Origin: Chinchilla lanigera
Taxonomy: Eukaryota; Chordata; Mammalia; Rodentia; Chinchillidae
Direction of reading: 5' to 3'
DNA length: 64,000 nucleotides
NCBI RefSeq assembly: GCF_000276665.1
Contig: NW_004955484.1
Location: 2,903,381 to 2,967,380, forward strand
Part shown: in pieces, positions 34,798 through 45,056 of the stretch
How positions within the stretch are numbered: position 1 is the first letter of the stretch
Layout: the number at the start of each line of letters is the position of its first letter
Translations under genes and position numbers: made by a program
The notes under the pieces: generated by a model
Seen by the model: only the letters and a program-made list of their open reading frames with translations
Databases searched by the model: none
What the model was told of the DNA's origin: nothing

Positions 34798-35497
34798 TCT
34801 CCACAGCTCCCAGTTTATGCTGTTTTTGCTGGTAGTCTTAGTGTCACTGAAGGAAAGTATTATCCAGCAGAATGGTTGAAACTTCTTATTCAAACCCTAT
34901 TCCCTATTGTCATTGGTGGTAAGCTGAGATGCGGATGTGTACTACCTCTCCACATTTCAGGAAAATCTTAAGTAATTAAAACTAAATATATGTTTGATTA
35001 TTATTGAGGCTCTCGTTTTGAAATGTGCTCTTGGTTTTTCTGCAGATTTTTAAACTACTAATGGCCTGGAATTAGGACCTATATGAATACTGCCTTATGC
35101 CATTAAGTCCTGAAACTCAGAACTAGTTCTGTATTTAATACAGGATTTTTGCGGTGGTTGCATTGCAAATGCTGAGACTTTTAGGTGACCATTTCCTTTC
35201 TCTTCTGAACTTAACACAGTTTTGCTAAACAAATAAATTTAGGGTTACACCCATGGCCCTGTTTTTTACATGTTACAAAAAAGTGTTCAAGATTAAACTG
35301 AAAGGATGTTCACCTTGACTATTGAAGATCTCTTCTGCCTCTGAAGCTATAGATTGTTTACTTAAATCCCTAACTTTTCTTCCTTAAAAGTAAATAAAAT
35401 CTTTTCTTTTAAACGAAGTTTTTGACTTGGTCTGGGTTTGCTTCTGGAGTTAAAGAGACCCAGTTGCCTATCGGATAACTTGGGGAATGATTTATTG

Positions 35498-35558
35498 CAG
35501 TGATGGCTAACTTTTTGAGCTTTCAGTGATACAAATTGCTGTAGGTTTGCCACCACTG
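35498..35558. mobile_element. Short hAT-like element (61 bp)
   Basis: Begins cagtgatggctaacttttt and ends ggtttgccaccactg, giving terminal inverted repeats of about 14 bp. The flanks atttattg and agctgttg agree at 5 of 8 positions, a possible decayed target duplication. The ends resemble those of the element at 17900. Confidence 0.45.
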
Positions 35559-35585
35559 AGCTGTTGGTTTTAAAAAACCAGTTAA

Positions 35586-35727
35586 ATCTGAGCATGATGG
35601 CACATGCCTATAACTCCAGCACTTGGGAGGCTGAGGCAGGAGCATCGCTGTGATTTCTGAGGCTAGACACAGTGCATTCAAGGCCAGCCAGAACTACATA
35701 GTGACACCCTGTCTAAAAAAAGAAAAA
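35586..35727 (+). mobile_element. B1 SINE, diverged
   Basis: atctgagcatgatggcacatg ... gacaccctgtctaaaaaaag, ending about 55 nt upstream of exon 4. Confidence 0.85.
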
Positions 35728-35783
35728 GTGTTGTTTTATATGAGCACAGAGTACTCGTAACACAGCCACTTTGTTCTGAACAG

Positions 35784-35999
35784 ATTAAGGAATGTGCTGA
35801 TGAACCGCTTGGGAAAGGGTACGTGGTTTCCTGCCTGGTGGACCACCGAGGCAACATCACTGAGTACCAGTGTCACCAGTACATCACCAAGATGACGGCC
35901 ATCATTTTCAGCGATTACCGCTTGATATGCGGCTTCATGGATGACTGCAAAAATGACATCAACACTCTGAAATGCGGCAGCATTCGGCTTGGTGAAAAG
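35784..35999 (+). CDS. GLG1: GLG1 exon 4
   Basis: It encodes 72 residues (human 187-258), from IKECADEP to GSIRLGEK. It contains six cysteines (190, 203, 216, 235, 241, 250) in the spacing of a GLG1 Cys-rich repeat: C-L around 203, then a Cys about every 6-19 residues. It also carries the N-I-T sequon at N210. The acceptor is ctgaacag; the donor gtatcc is weaker than usual. Both ends are phase 0. From memory, differences from human are Val195 to Leu, Met200 to Val and Ile247 to Thr, all outside the cysteines. This is one of the most conserved parts of the protein. Confidence 0.98.
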
Positions 36000-36225
36000 G
36001 TATCCATCACTTTAGCTTCACCAGAGGGAACCTGTGAACTCAGTAGATGAAAACCATGGGACAATTCACAGGAGACAAACTTCAGGACTGGCAGTGACCT
36101 CAAAGTTGAAAACCTTGCCCAGGGACCTACAGGCTCTGAAACCAGTTAGCCTGTGACTGGATTTCATGTGTTGGTAACAAAATGTTTTGGCATTGTATGG
36201 GGAAGTGGAGGGATTAATATCTGCT

Positions 36226-36814
36226 TATTGGGTTAATAACCCTTAGTTATTGCAGGCTGATCAGGCCCGCAATCCCCCAAATGAGTGGATGGCAAAGGTG
36301 TAAATAAATGAGACAATCGAAATGATTTCAGGGCTCCAGGAGGGTCTGATTCTCTTACAGCATTCTATATTCTCTGGGTTTAGACAAAGACTTCTCTGGC
36401 AGCCCGTATTTATTAAGTTTTCAAACAAAGGAGGAGGATACTCAAGAAAACATGGGAATCTAGCAGGTCCTTGGGAAATATTTTCCCAAGTGGTGAATTA
36501 TGTCAAAGAGAACCTTATCTTTAGGTTGGTATTTATTGTAGGAATGTGGAGCCTGCAGCTGCCGTCTCTTTGTAGTTAAATGGGGGTTGGAGCCAGATGT
36601 CCTCGGCTGTGGCCTTATCTTGTCCTTTGAGGCGTCACAGCTTCACAGGCCAATACAGGCCTCAGCGGTAACCAGTGACTCGCAGAGGTTACGTAGTATG
36701 AGTCCACTGCCCATCTCCAGACAAGTGCCTAAGCTTCAGACAAGTAAAGACGGAAAGCCAATTGGTTAATATTAAATCCTGCTCAGAGCCACTTTGTAGT
36801 GGCCTCCAACATCA
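36226..36814 (-). mobile_element. Solo LTR, copy 1 (same family as 61701)
   Basis: 589 bp aligned end to end with the LTR at 61701 (shared blocks such as gttattgcaggctgatcagg and ctctgggtttagacaaagac). The start is TATTGGG, where the other copy has TGTTGGG, and the end is ACATCA. No target duplication is visible. TATA-like and AATAAA motifs read correctly only on the minus strand, so I place it antisense to GLG1. No viral coding sequence is present. Confidence 0.75.
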
Positions 36815-36832
36815 GCTCAGGATAGTATTACT

Positions 36833-37026
36833 GGGATGGTGGTATGCACCTGTAATCCCACCTGCTTGGAAGGCTGAGGCAGGAGGACTGCAAATTCAAG
36901 GCCAGCCTGGGCAACTTAATGAGATTCTTTCTCAAAATAAAAAAAACAGATAAAAAAGGCTGGAATATTGCTCAGTGGTAGAGTACCCTGGGTTCGATCT
37001 GTAGTGTGGCAAAAAAACAAAAACCA
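36833..37026 (+). mobile_element. B1-dID composite
   Basis: B1 part (ggtggtatgcacctgtaatc ... gggcaacttaatgagattc), A-rich linker, then ID part from 36958 (ggctggaatattgctcagtg). Confidence 0.88.
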
Positions 37027-37593
37027 AAATATTGCTTATAGTGCACCTCTAGCAAAGGGGAGGCCTGAGTTCTCTAGTCTTTCTCTTCATGTTTACCATT
37101 AAAAAGTTACTGAGCAGACACACTGGTTCATCTCCATCTGTAAAGGGAGATACTTGAATATTAGAAAGCTCTAACATATGTGAAGGTGTTTTTAACTTAT
37201 CAGAACAAAGGTGCTCTGTAATTGTGATATATTCGCTTCATCCCAGAATTGATTATAGTAGGTACAGAAAATAACTCACTAGCTAGTTTCTTCCTCCTTA
37301 GTTATAGCTGTTTTCCGTTTGAAATTCCTAGCCTGGCAAACAGAAGGTCCCAATGGAGGATTGGCCAGGTTTATCCTGAATTTGTTTCGCAGCAAAAATG
37401 AAAGAAACTCTTGAAAAATAATGAATGCCAGTGGGAGAAGGGAGAGGTGGTCTGAGACCTCTGGCATCAGCTTTTAGTTGCTGCTGCTTATTAATCTGTT
37501 GTTGAGGGCATAGGATTGAAAATAAAACCTCTCTCTCCATGTCTGTTTCTCTATCTCTCTCTAATTCTCTACCTTTATTTCTTCCTCTTTACT

Positions 37594-37750
37594 AGGGATT
37601 GCACCCCAGGCCTTCACACTGAGCTACGTCTCCCAGTCCCTTCATTTTTTGAGACAGTGTCGCTTAAGTCTCTCAGGCTGGGGACTTGAACCGCTCCCTC
37701 CTGCCGCAGCCTCCCGGAGTGCTGGGGCTCCAGGTGTGCACCGTCACAGC
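37594..37750 (-). mobile_element. B1-dID composite, old
   Basis: ID part (gggattgcaccccaggcc) then B1 part (gagacagtgtcgcttaagtc ... gctggggctccaggtgtg). Confidence 0.75.
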
Positions 37751-37940
37751 AGCGAGCGCCTCTGTTTGTGTTTGTGGTCTGCAGGTGTTTACAAAGGGAG
37801 TGTGGTGTTAGGATATCGTAACTGAGGACAGTGGCTCGCATGAAGGTTTAGTGTGGGTTTTGTCTGGCTGTCACCAAACCCTGGTGCCCTGTGTTTTCTA
37901 TCAGCACAGGGCCCTGTCCCCCTCAGATAACTCAGTCATC

Positions 37941-37977
37941 CAGTACTGGAAAAAACAAAACAAAACAAAACAAAAGG
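37941..37977 (+). mobile_element. Severely 5'-truncated ID insertion
   Basis: Only cagtactgg plus an (AAAAC)n tail, 37 nt in all. It is flanked by 13-bp target duplications taactcagtcatc at 37928 and 37978. Confidence 0.75.
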
Positions 37978-38516
37978 TAACTCAGTCATCTTGAAAGCTC
38001 TGTAACCTTGGCGTAAAGCTTTCAGACAGCTGAAGAAAGGTCAGTTTCAATAAGGACCGATTTTTTTTCCTTCCTAGAAGGCTCTAGAAATGACACAAAA
38101 GCCTTAAGTCACCCTGAAGATTCAGGAAGCTCCTCTGACTTCATGTGGGGTGGTGGAGATTACATCCAGTTCCAGACCTTACCTCTTTGAAAATCTCCAT
38201 TGTGTTTTAGTCATACTTTTGAGGAATTAGCAATGACACTTTTTTGCATTTGTGATCCTTGGTCACAGGGTCGAGTAGACTGTTACCATCCCCTGTTCTT
38301 TATAGTAGCTCTTGCCTTTGACATCAAGGTAACAGCTAATTAGCTTCCTCCAGCTCTCAGATTCTTAAAATAAAACACACTTTCAACTGCATATACAAGT
38401 TCTAGGTCTGCAGTGGGTTGAATTAGCAGCAGGAAGTAGTACTGCTGGAGTCGAGGGCTATGACAGAATTGTTGATTCAGGGTTTTTGCTCTGTTTCGTT
38501 TTTGCTGCTGTTACTG

Positions 38517-38608
38517 TTTGAGACAGAGTCTTACTATGTAGCCCAGGCTGACATCAGATCCTAGATCCTGCTGCCGCCTCCCAAGTCCTGGGATATAGGC
38601 ATGCACGG
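38517..38608 (-). mobile_element. B1 SINE, partial
   Basis: tttgagacagagtcttactat ... tgggatataggcatgcac. Confidence 0.8.
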
Positions 38609-39081
38609 AGTTCATTCACCTTTGATAAAATAACAAAAAATGTTTGTATGGAACACCAGTGCACCTCTCGGTCGTTTCTGTCTCTTGGTGTGCCTACCAG
38701 TTCCGTTTTTACCAGTGCTCCACCCTCATATCAAGGGTTTTTTTGTATTTAGGGGACGGAGATGGGCTTGTGTCTGTGCTCCTGCCTCACAGAGAAAGTG
38801 TCTCCCTGTGCAGTCTCTTCTGGGGCTGCAGCCACATTTAATGCAAGGGAGCTCTCAGCACTTCCTTGCTTTTTCTAACTGCGGCTTGCTTCTCCAAAGT
38901 CAGTTACCTGTACAACAACTGTATGGCTTCTGACCACAGAGGAGATAGGCTCATTAATCTCAAATTTGCTGCCGCTGAAACATGAAAACACCTCCTCCAG
39001 AGGTGAGAAGGAAGGCTTGTGGTTGATCTGTTTGTGCCGTGTCTGTATGAAGACATAAATGTCCTGATTTAACACTATAGT

Positions 39082-39270
39082 AGCTGAGCATAATGGTGCA
39101 CGCCTGTCATCTCAGCACTCAGGAGGCAGAGGCAGGAGGATTGCTGTGAGTTCGAGGTCAGCCTGGGCTACACAATGAGTTCAAGGCCAGCCTGCCCAGC
39201 TCTGGAGAGGCTAAGGGGAAAGGATCATGTGTTCTCCATAGTTTAGGACCCTGTCTCAAACAAAACAAAG
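39082..39270 (+). mobile_element. B1 SINE with internal insertion
   Basis: B1 runs to caaggccagcctg, then about 50 unrelated nt, then resumes ggaccctgtctcaaac. Confidence 0.85.
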
Positions 39271-39718
39271 CAAAAGAAACAGTAGAAGAGCAGTTTCAGT
39301 TTCCAAAAGTAGAAGTATAAATGATTTACATCAGTTGAAGAAAAAATAGGTGTGGCCTCAAAAGGAACTAATCGTGGACCTGTATGTACCATAGGATCAT
39401 TACTTTTATATGTTTAATAATTTTTATTATTCCTTACTTTTAGCCAATTACTTTGAGTAATTTAGACATTCTCTTTCTGTCAAAGTAGATTATAGCAGAC
39501 ACCAGAGACATCAAAATAAAATGGTTTCTAGCAGAGGTGAAAGCTGGGTTCTTGCCTACTATTTTGAGATTAGTATTCTCCTCTGTGGGTTTTCTGTGTT
39601 AGTTTTTTAAAGACAAAGAATATGAGGGAAAAAAATTAAGTCAGACTTCTAAAACCTGACTAAGATACTGGCAGTACTTTTCAAGTAGACATTTTAAAAC
39701 TTTAATACAAATATATTG

Positions 39719-39799
39719 TGGGTTGAGGATATAACTCAGTTGTAGAGTGCTTGTCTGGCATATGCAAGGCCTTGGATTCAATCCCTAGCACCCGCCCCA
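39719..39799 (+). mobile_element. ID-like SINE, old
   Basis: gggttgaggatataactcag ... ttggattcaatccctagc. Confidence 0.85.
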
Positions 39800-40002
39800 T
39801 TAAGTCCATTTACAGGGTTATTTGTTATTCATATCTCAAGTCAGCATATTACTAATCAGACTTTTCTAATGTAATTTTATTTGCCCATAGATAACGTGTA
39901 GGTATGTGGGTTACCTCACTTTCATTCCCCTTTGATATTTAGCCCTGTAGTCTTCATTGTGAAACGTTCGTACATATTTAGTTATATAACTAAAATGGGT
40001 CA

Positions 40003-40155
40003 GCCGAGCATGGTGGTGCACCCCTGTAATCCCAGCACTCAGGAGGCTGAGGCAGGAGGATCATTGTGAATTCAAGGCCAGCCTGGGCTGCAAAGTGAGC
40101 TAAAGGCAGCATGAACTGCATAGGGAGACCCTGTCTCAAAAAGACCAAAAAAGAG
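40003..40155 (+). mobile_element. B1 SINE, full length
   Basis: gagcatggtggtgcacccc ... ctgtctcaaaaagaccaaaa. Confidence 0.92.
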
Positions 40156-41513
40156 GTAAACCAAATGTCTCAGAGACTCTAGGGCAATTCCTGAACTATC
40201 TTTATTTGAAAATAATTATCTATTTGAAATACACAATGAAAAGATTTAGTGGAAATGATGTTGTGACCTAATGCCTCTGTGAAGTGTTGCAATTGCTATA
40301 ATTAAAATCAGATGCCTTAAATCTAATAAGCAAATGGAGCCATTAAGAAACATAATATCCTAAATATTTAATCTTTCTGATGGCATGTTTAAGCAATTAT
40401 AAACCCTAAATATACAGGGGAACACTTAGCAGACTCGTTACATGGAAATCATTTCCTTACCTTTTATAAAATGCTAGGATTGAAGGTTGAGCTTCAATCA
40501 AGAATTGACTATCTTGTTGTTGTTTTTAACCACCTTTTGATGTTTTATGACACTGATTTTCGGTATGATCTAGTCTCTCAGATCTTACGATGAGAAAATG
40601 CATCTTTTCTTTTGATTCTTACAGCCAAAAATGTGATTCTGTAGGCTTTGTATACATTATTATATGTGATTAAGGTTTAAAGTTTTAAAAATTAGAAGAA
40701 GAAATTTAATCTTAAGTTTTTGTGAGCTACTAAAATTTGGACTAGGGTGCTGTTATAATGTTTATAGTGGTCACTAGCATACTGTGACTGATAAGTGATT
40801 GTGATGCTTCTGTCCACTCCTTTATCTTTGACTTGTTTCTTTGGGAGATATATATGTGTAGGCCTTGTGGTGCTCATAAATTCGGAAGAAAAAAGTAAGT
40901 CTTACTCCAACTTTCTGGGCTGCCAACTTTTCTCACTGTCCTTATTTTGTTGTTGGTCATCCCTCAGTTTCATTATCTGTTCCGAATTTCTCTCCCGAAG
41001 CACTCTGGTCTTCCCATTTCTAATCACTGGATCAGCTCCTGTACCTAGTGCAAAAGGCCCAGGCCCCGCTAGACTAGGAAGGTCTGAGACTCTGCTAGCG
41101 CAGCATGCCTCTATCACTTTTGGGTCAGCAAGCCTTGTGAAAACTCAAAACTGTGAACCCTCCTTAGAAAAATATACAAAACCCCATATAAAATTTAGAA
41201 GTTTCATAGACCCCACCCACACACCCACCCAAGTGAAACCGGTACCAGAAGAATAAATGATAGACCATCATCTATTTCACATTCTGCAGCATGGCTGTGT
41301 AATTCCTGAGCTTCTCTATTTGCCTTGCACAATAGATACCACAGCTTTCTGCTGCTTCTTCCTAGGTTGGTGAAGGAGGACATGAACATTTGCATGAGCA
41401 CCTGAAGTTAATGTTCTATAGAACCAGTTCAGTTACAGTAAGATGGGAAATACACATGTTCACTGAAATTTTGCCAGAAGTGCATGCCTTCCTGCCTGGC
41501 TTTAGGAATCCTT

Positions 41514-41591
41514 TTTTGGTCCTGGGAATCAGACTCAGGACCTTGCAGTTGCCAGCCAGGCGCTGTGCCACTGAGCTATATCCCCAGCTCT
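41514..41591 (-). mobile_element. ID-like SINE
   Basis: ggtcctgggaatcagactc ... gctatatccccagctc; similar flanks aggaatccttt and aagaatctttt. Confidence 0.9.
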
Positions 41592-41913
41592 AAGAATCTT
41601 TTTACTATATGCTGATGGTTTCATAGATTAATATTCTACTAGAACAGTATTTCATGTGCATATAAATAGTACCATTATATTTTCAGATGTTTTGGTTTTT
41701 GTATATTAATGTTTATACTTCACATTGTTGTAACATATCTTATGAGTATAGAAGTTTAGGACACTTAAAACTAGGGGAGCTTTGTTCTGGTACACACTAA
41801 TGCATGTTTGTGGTTGCTATAGGATGATGCAGTGTACAATTACAGGTAATTGGATGGTATTGGAAAAACTTATAGAAGCAGTTTGTATAGATAGTGGTAG
41901 TTCTTTGTTGTTT

Positions 41914-42012
41914 TTTTGAGGTGGTCTCACTATGTAATTTAGGCTGGCCTCAAACGTGCAGAGGTCCTCCTGCCTCAGCCTAGTGACTGCCGGGATTACA
42001 GGTGTGTGCCAG
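41914..42012 (-). mobile_element. B1 SINE, partial
   Basis: ttgaggtggtctcactatg ... gggattacaggtgtgtgcc. Confidence 0.82.
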
Positions 42013-42158
42013 TAATAGTCTTATTCAATCATGTTCAGATCAGTTCAGAACATCAAAGTATTCCACTCCAGCTGGTATATACTGGAGAGTTTGAGGACAA
42101 TACAGAGTAGAAAAAGGACACAGGAGTCTTTATAATGTCCTTTCTCAGGGGACTTTGA

Positions 42159-42252
42159 GGGGCTCGGGATATAGCTCAATGGCATAAGCACTTGCCTGGC
42201 AATCCTGAGGTCATGAATTTGATTCCCGGTACCAAAAAAAAAAAAAAAAAAC
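42159..42252 (+). mobile_element. ID-like SINE
   Basis: ggggctcgggatatagctc ... gaatttgattcccggtacc plus poly-A. Confidence 0.92.
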
Positions 42253-42297
42253 AATGGACTTAGGGGCTTGTTTTGGGTATCTCACTTTTAAATTACT

Positions 42298-42380
42298 TTT
42301 TGGTACTGGGAATTGAACCTATGACCTTGCTCATGCTAATAAGCACATGCTGTACCACTGAGCTACATCCCCCAGCCGGG
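42298..42380 (-). mobile_element. ID-like SINE
   Basis: ttggtactgggaattgaacc ... gagctacatcccccagcc. Confidence 0.9.
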
Positions 42381-42397
42381 TTTGTTGGTTTCTTTTT

Positions 42398-42493
42398 TTT
42401 TTTTTTTGGTTTTTCTCTGGTACCGGGAACCGAACTCACGACCTTGCGCTTGCCAGGCAGGCGCTTTTGCCGCTGAGCTAAATCCCCAGCCCC
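42398..42493 (-). mobile_element. Young ID-like SINE
   Basis: ggtttttctctggtaccggg through ctaaatccccagccc. 15-bp target duplications tgttggtttcttttt lie at 42383 and 42494. Confidence 0.95.
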
Positions 42494-42932
42494 TGTTGGT
42501 TTCTTTTTAACATGACTGAAAGCACTAGTTAGGAAATGCCTCGCTCTTAAAGGTAAATGTAGAGAGATCTGTGCAGTGTTACCTCACCACTGACATGACT
42601 TGTGATCAGAGCACTGAGCTGATGTCATTTCTTAAGAATTTTCTGACATTTAAGCTTTAAAAATTCGGCTTCTTTCTTCTGCTGCTAACCTATACTCAAA
42701 ATTCCCATGATCTTTGTTTCATTTGTAGCATATGGCAGGTAAATTCTAAGAAAAGATTATGGAGACCATTTTCTTTAACTTTTTCTCTTCCACGAGTGCT
42801 TGATTCTCATTTGATTTCTCAGTGGAACATCAATAAGCTAACAGTGTGTTGGGGTTTTTTTTCCTCACAGTGATGTTTATTTGACATCCATGTGGTAAGG
42901 GTTGTGAAGTATTCGTGCCCTTGCTCTTCTAG

Positions 42933-43136
42933 GATGCGCATTCTCAAGGGGAGGTGGTGTCCTGCTTGGAGAAAGGCCTGGTGAAGGAGGCAGAGGAGAA
43001 GGAACCCAAGAACCAGGTCTCGGAGCTGTGTAAGAAAGCCATCCTCCGGGTGGCTGAGCTGTCCTCAGACGACTTTCATCTAGACCGACATTTGTACTTC
43101 GCCTGCCGCGATGATCGTGAGCGATTTTGTGAAAAT
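42933..43136 (+). CDS. GLG1: GLG1 exon 5
   Basis: It encodes 68 residues (human 259-326), from DAHSQGEVVSCLEKGL to DRERFCEN. Cysteines 269, 291, 316 and 324 fit the repeat pattern: a CL dipeptide, then C, then a C-x7-C pair. The acceptor is ttctag, the donor gtgagt, and both ends are phase 0. From memory, differences from human are Arg281 to Lys and Ile285 to Asn. It is the first exon of the tight 42.9-46.5 kb cluster of four. Confidence 0.98.
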
Positions 43137-43796
43137 GTGAGTCAGCTCAGAAGCTGTTCTTCTTTTCTTCCTTTTCTTTTTAAACATCTTTAATACTCTC
43201 TTCCAAAATAACATGAACCATCACAAAGCCTTGCTGTGGAAAAGCCACTGAAATGAAAGTGGAATTGGTCCCAAGATGACAGAAAATAGTATCGGATGCT
43301 CAGCCTCGAAGATTTAACATACAGCCAACAGTTGGCTTCTCCAGGCTCTACACATTTTTTTTCCTACTTTATCTCACTTCTCAATTTTAGTTCTTAGAAG
43401 TCTATTTTATCTTTAGGAATCTTATTTTACTAGGGAATCCTGTTCTGATTTATTCTGTGGCTAAAACATATACATGGTTTTGACTAACATGAAGAAAACA
43501 GCAGGTTTTAACTTTTAAAACCAAACCCTTGATTACATCCTAATGACCGGTGACTCTAGCATAAAGTTGTAAGAAAGGAGACTGACACTTCTCTTGCTTC
43601 TCTACCAGTGTGTTAAATAGGAAGTTCCACATAGGATTGTGGACTGTGTACGGCGTAACTACTTAGCAAAGAGTAATAATAATGGGCCAGGGATATAGTC
43701 CAGCCGCAGAGCACCTGCCTGGCAAGTGCAAGTCCTGAGTTCAATTCCTGGTATCAGAATAAAGAGTAATAACGGTATGTATGTTTCCTCTTACAG
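43137..43796 (+). other. GLG1: GLG1 intron 5
   Basis: This is the shortest complete intron in the window (660 nt). Nothing recognisable lies between 43137 and 43667. From there to the acceptor it is almost entirely an ID insertion with its target duplications. Confidence 0.92.
43680..43760 (+). mobile_element. ID-like SINE at exon 6 acceptor
   Basis: gggccagggatatagtccag ... gagttcaattcctggtatc. 12-bp target duplications aaagagtaataa lie at 43668 and 43761. The 3' duplication lies directly before the exon 6 acceptor region. Confidence 0.93.
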
Positions 43797-43868
43797 ACAC
43801 AAGCTGGTGAAGGCAGAGTGTATAAATGCCTCTTTAACCATAAATTTGAAGAATCCATGAGTGAAAAG
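43797..43868 (+). CDS. GLG1: GLG1 exon 6
   Basis: It encodes 24 residues (human 327-350), from TQAGEGRVYKCLFN to ESMSEK, with one cysteine (337) followed by Leu, as at the third position of other GLG1 repeats. The acceptor is tcctcttacag, the donor gtattt, and both ends are phase 0, so skipping would keep frame. Only 24 nt separate the acceptor from the target duplication of an ID insertion; the duplicated target contains the branch-point-like TAATAAC. Confidence 0.97.
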
Positions 43869-43930
43869 GTATTTCTTTGAGCCAAGTTAATATTTTATTA
43901 ATTTCTTAAAAGTTTTCACAAATCTCTTTA

Positions 43931-44233
43931 CAGTTGTCTCACAGTGTCTACAACGACTTGATTCTAGGACTCTCCATAGATACCAAAATTCAAGAGTGCT
44001 CAAGTTCCTTGTGTAAAATGGCACAGTTTTTACGTATAATCTATGTACATTGAATGTCACATGTACTTTGTCATCTCTAAAGTACTTATAATACCTAATA
44101 ATATAATGTAAATGTTGTTTAAATAGTCGGTATACTGTACTATTTAGGGAATAATGATAAAGACAAAAATCTGTTTTAGTACACGTTTTCTTCCCCATAA
44201 ATATTTTTAATCTGCAGATGCAGAGGTTGACTG
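43931..44233 (-). mobile_element. Tigger/MER2-like DNA transposon fossil
   Basis: 303 nt from cagttgtctcacagtgtc to gaggttgactg. Internal order: tagataccaaaattcaagag, acttataatacctaataata, tactgtactatttagggaat. This matches a MER2-type Tigger in reverse as I remember it. TA precedes it; the other TA is mutated. Confidence 0.7.
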
Positions 44234-44588
44234 TGCCAATATAAATGACTGAGAAAAAGCAGTACTTTTTCAGAGATAAGATTCTTAGGTTTAAGTAGAG
44301 AACCAAAACATACTTGTCTGATGAAAGTATGAAATGGCACATCTCAAGTGTCCATACCATCTGTCAGTTTGATTCTGGTGAAATTCATACTAGGGATATG
44401 ACTGAAGAGAAAAAGACTGCTTTGTGTCAAGATAGTGCGTTAGGTCCACAGAACATTTATGTGTTTAGAACAGCTGCTCTTGCAGCATCAGTCAGGTTCC
44501 CATCCATGTCCTCCTACCCATTCCCACACTACTTTAGCACAGTTGTGCTGATTTTTTTTTTTTTTTTGAGGCTAAGAGTAGGAAGATT

Positions 44589-44733
44589 GCTGGGTGTGTT
44601 GGCACATGCCTGTAGTCCCAGCACTTGGGAGGCTGAGGCAGGAGGATTGCTGCAGGTTCAAGACCAGCCTGGGCTACAAAGTGAATCCAGGCCAGCTTGA
44701 ACTACACAGCAAGACACTGTCTCAAAAAAAAAA
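44589..44733 (+). mobile_element. B1 SINE
   Basis: gctgggtgtgttggcacatg ... gacactgtctcaaaaaaa; flanks agtaggaagatt and agtaggaaaatt. Confidence 0.92.
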
Positions 44734-44765
44734 GTAGGAAAATTTTCTGTACAATAGGAATAGGG

Positions 44766-44861
44766 GGGGCTAGGGATTTAGCTTAGCGGCAAAAGCGCCT
44801 GCCTGGCAAGCGCAAGGTCGTGAGTTCGGTTCCCGGTACCGGAGAAAAACCAAAAAAAAAA
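44766..44861 (+). mobile_element. Young ID-like SINE (reference copy)
   Basis: gctagggatttagcttagcg ... gttcggttcccggtaccgg with tail agaaaaaccaaaaa. It keeps a Pol III A-box-like tagcttagcgg and a B-box-like gagttcggttc. Exact 13-bp target duplications aataggaataggg lie at 44753 and 44862. Confidence 0.96.
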
Positions 44862-45056
44862 AATAGGAATAGGGCATAGGAATAGCTCCTGAGAAACAAA
44901 GGGTCCTGAATGGGTTGCCTGCTTGTGCTGAATTTTAACTGAACTTGCAACAAGGCACACTGGCAGCAGCCACCGTTGTTGAGGTGCGCTTGTCTCAGAG
45001 GCACACACGTGATCATGCGAGCGGTCTACAGCTGTCTCATCGTCCTCTCTCCTCAG

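Larger units (their letters stand above)
32620..35783 (+). other. GLG1: GLG1 intron 3
   Basis: Starts gtaggt and ends gttctgaacag. It contains B1 and ID SINEs, the TGACCT cluster at 34208 and a 61-bp hAT-like element at 35498. About 32620-33179, 33321-33933, 34022-34641 and 34798-35497 show nothing else I recognise. A B1 copy ends about 55 nt before exon 4. Confidence 0.88.
36000..42932 (+). other. GLG1: GLG1 intron 4
   Basis: Starts gtatcc and ends tgctcttctag. It contains an LTR copy (36226-36814), many SINEs, and a micro-insertion with target duplication at 37941. Unexplained stretches are about 36000-36225, 37027-37593, 37751-37927, 37991-38516, 38609-39081, 39271-39718, 39800-40002, 40156-41513, 41592-41913 and 42509-42932. 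The 41030-41256 segment looks repeat-like but I cannot classify it. Confidence 0.88.
43869..45056 (+). other. GLG1: GLG1 intron 6
   Basis: Starts gtattt and ends ctctctcctcag. It holds a Tigger/MER2-like fossil (43931-44233), a B1 and a young ID copy. About 44234-44588 and 44875-45056 are otherwise unremarkable. Confidence 0.9.

Noticed and set aside
36322..36579. Coding sequence shared by the two LTR copies (similar open frames at 36322 and 61779)
   Set aside because: The frames differ in length and extent, and the similarity is explained by the LTR DNA itself.
40795..41256. 153-codon plus-strand open frame in intron 4
   Set aside because: Low-complexity composition, no domain I recognise and no splice partner in frame with GLG1.
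43887..44360. 157-codon minus-strand open frame
   Set aside because: Mostly the Tigger/MER2-like fossil; no domain.
44766..44861. tRNA gene, because of A-box- and B-box-like motifs
   Set aside because: It is an ID SINE: poly-A tail, target duplications, many sister copies, no cloverleaf.
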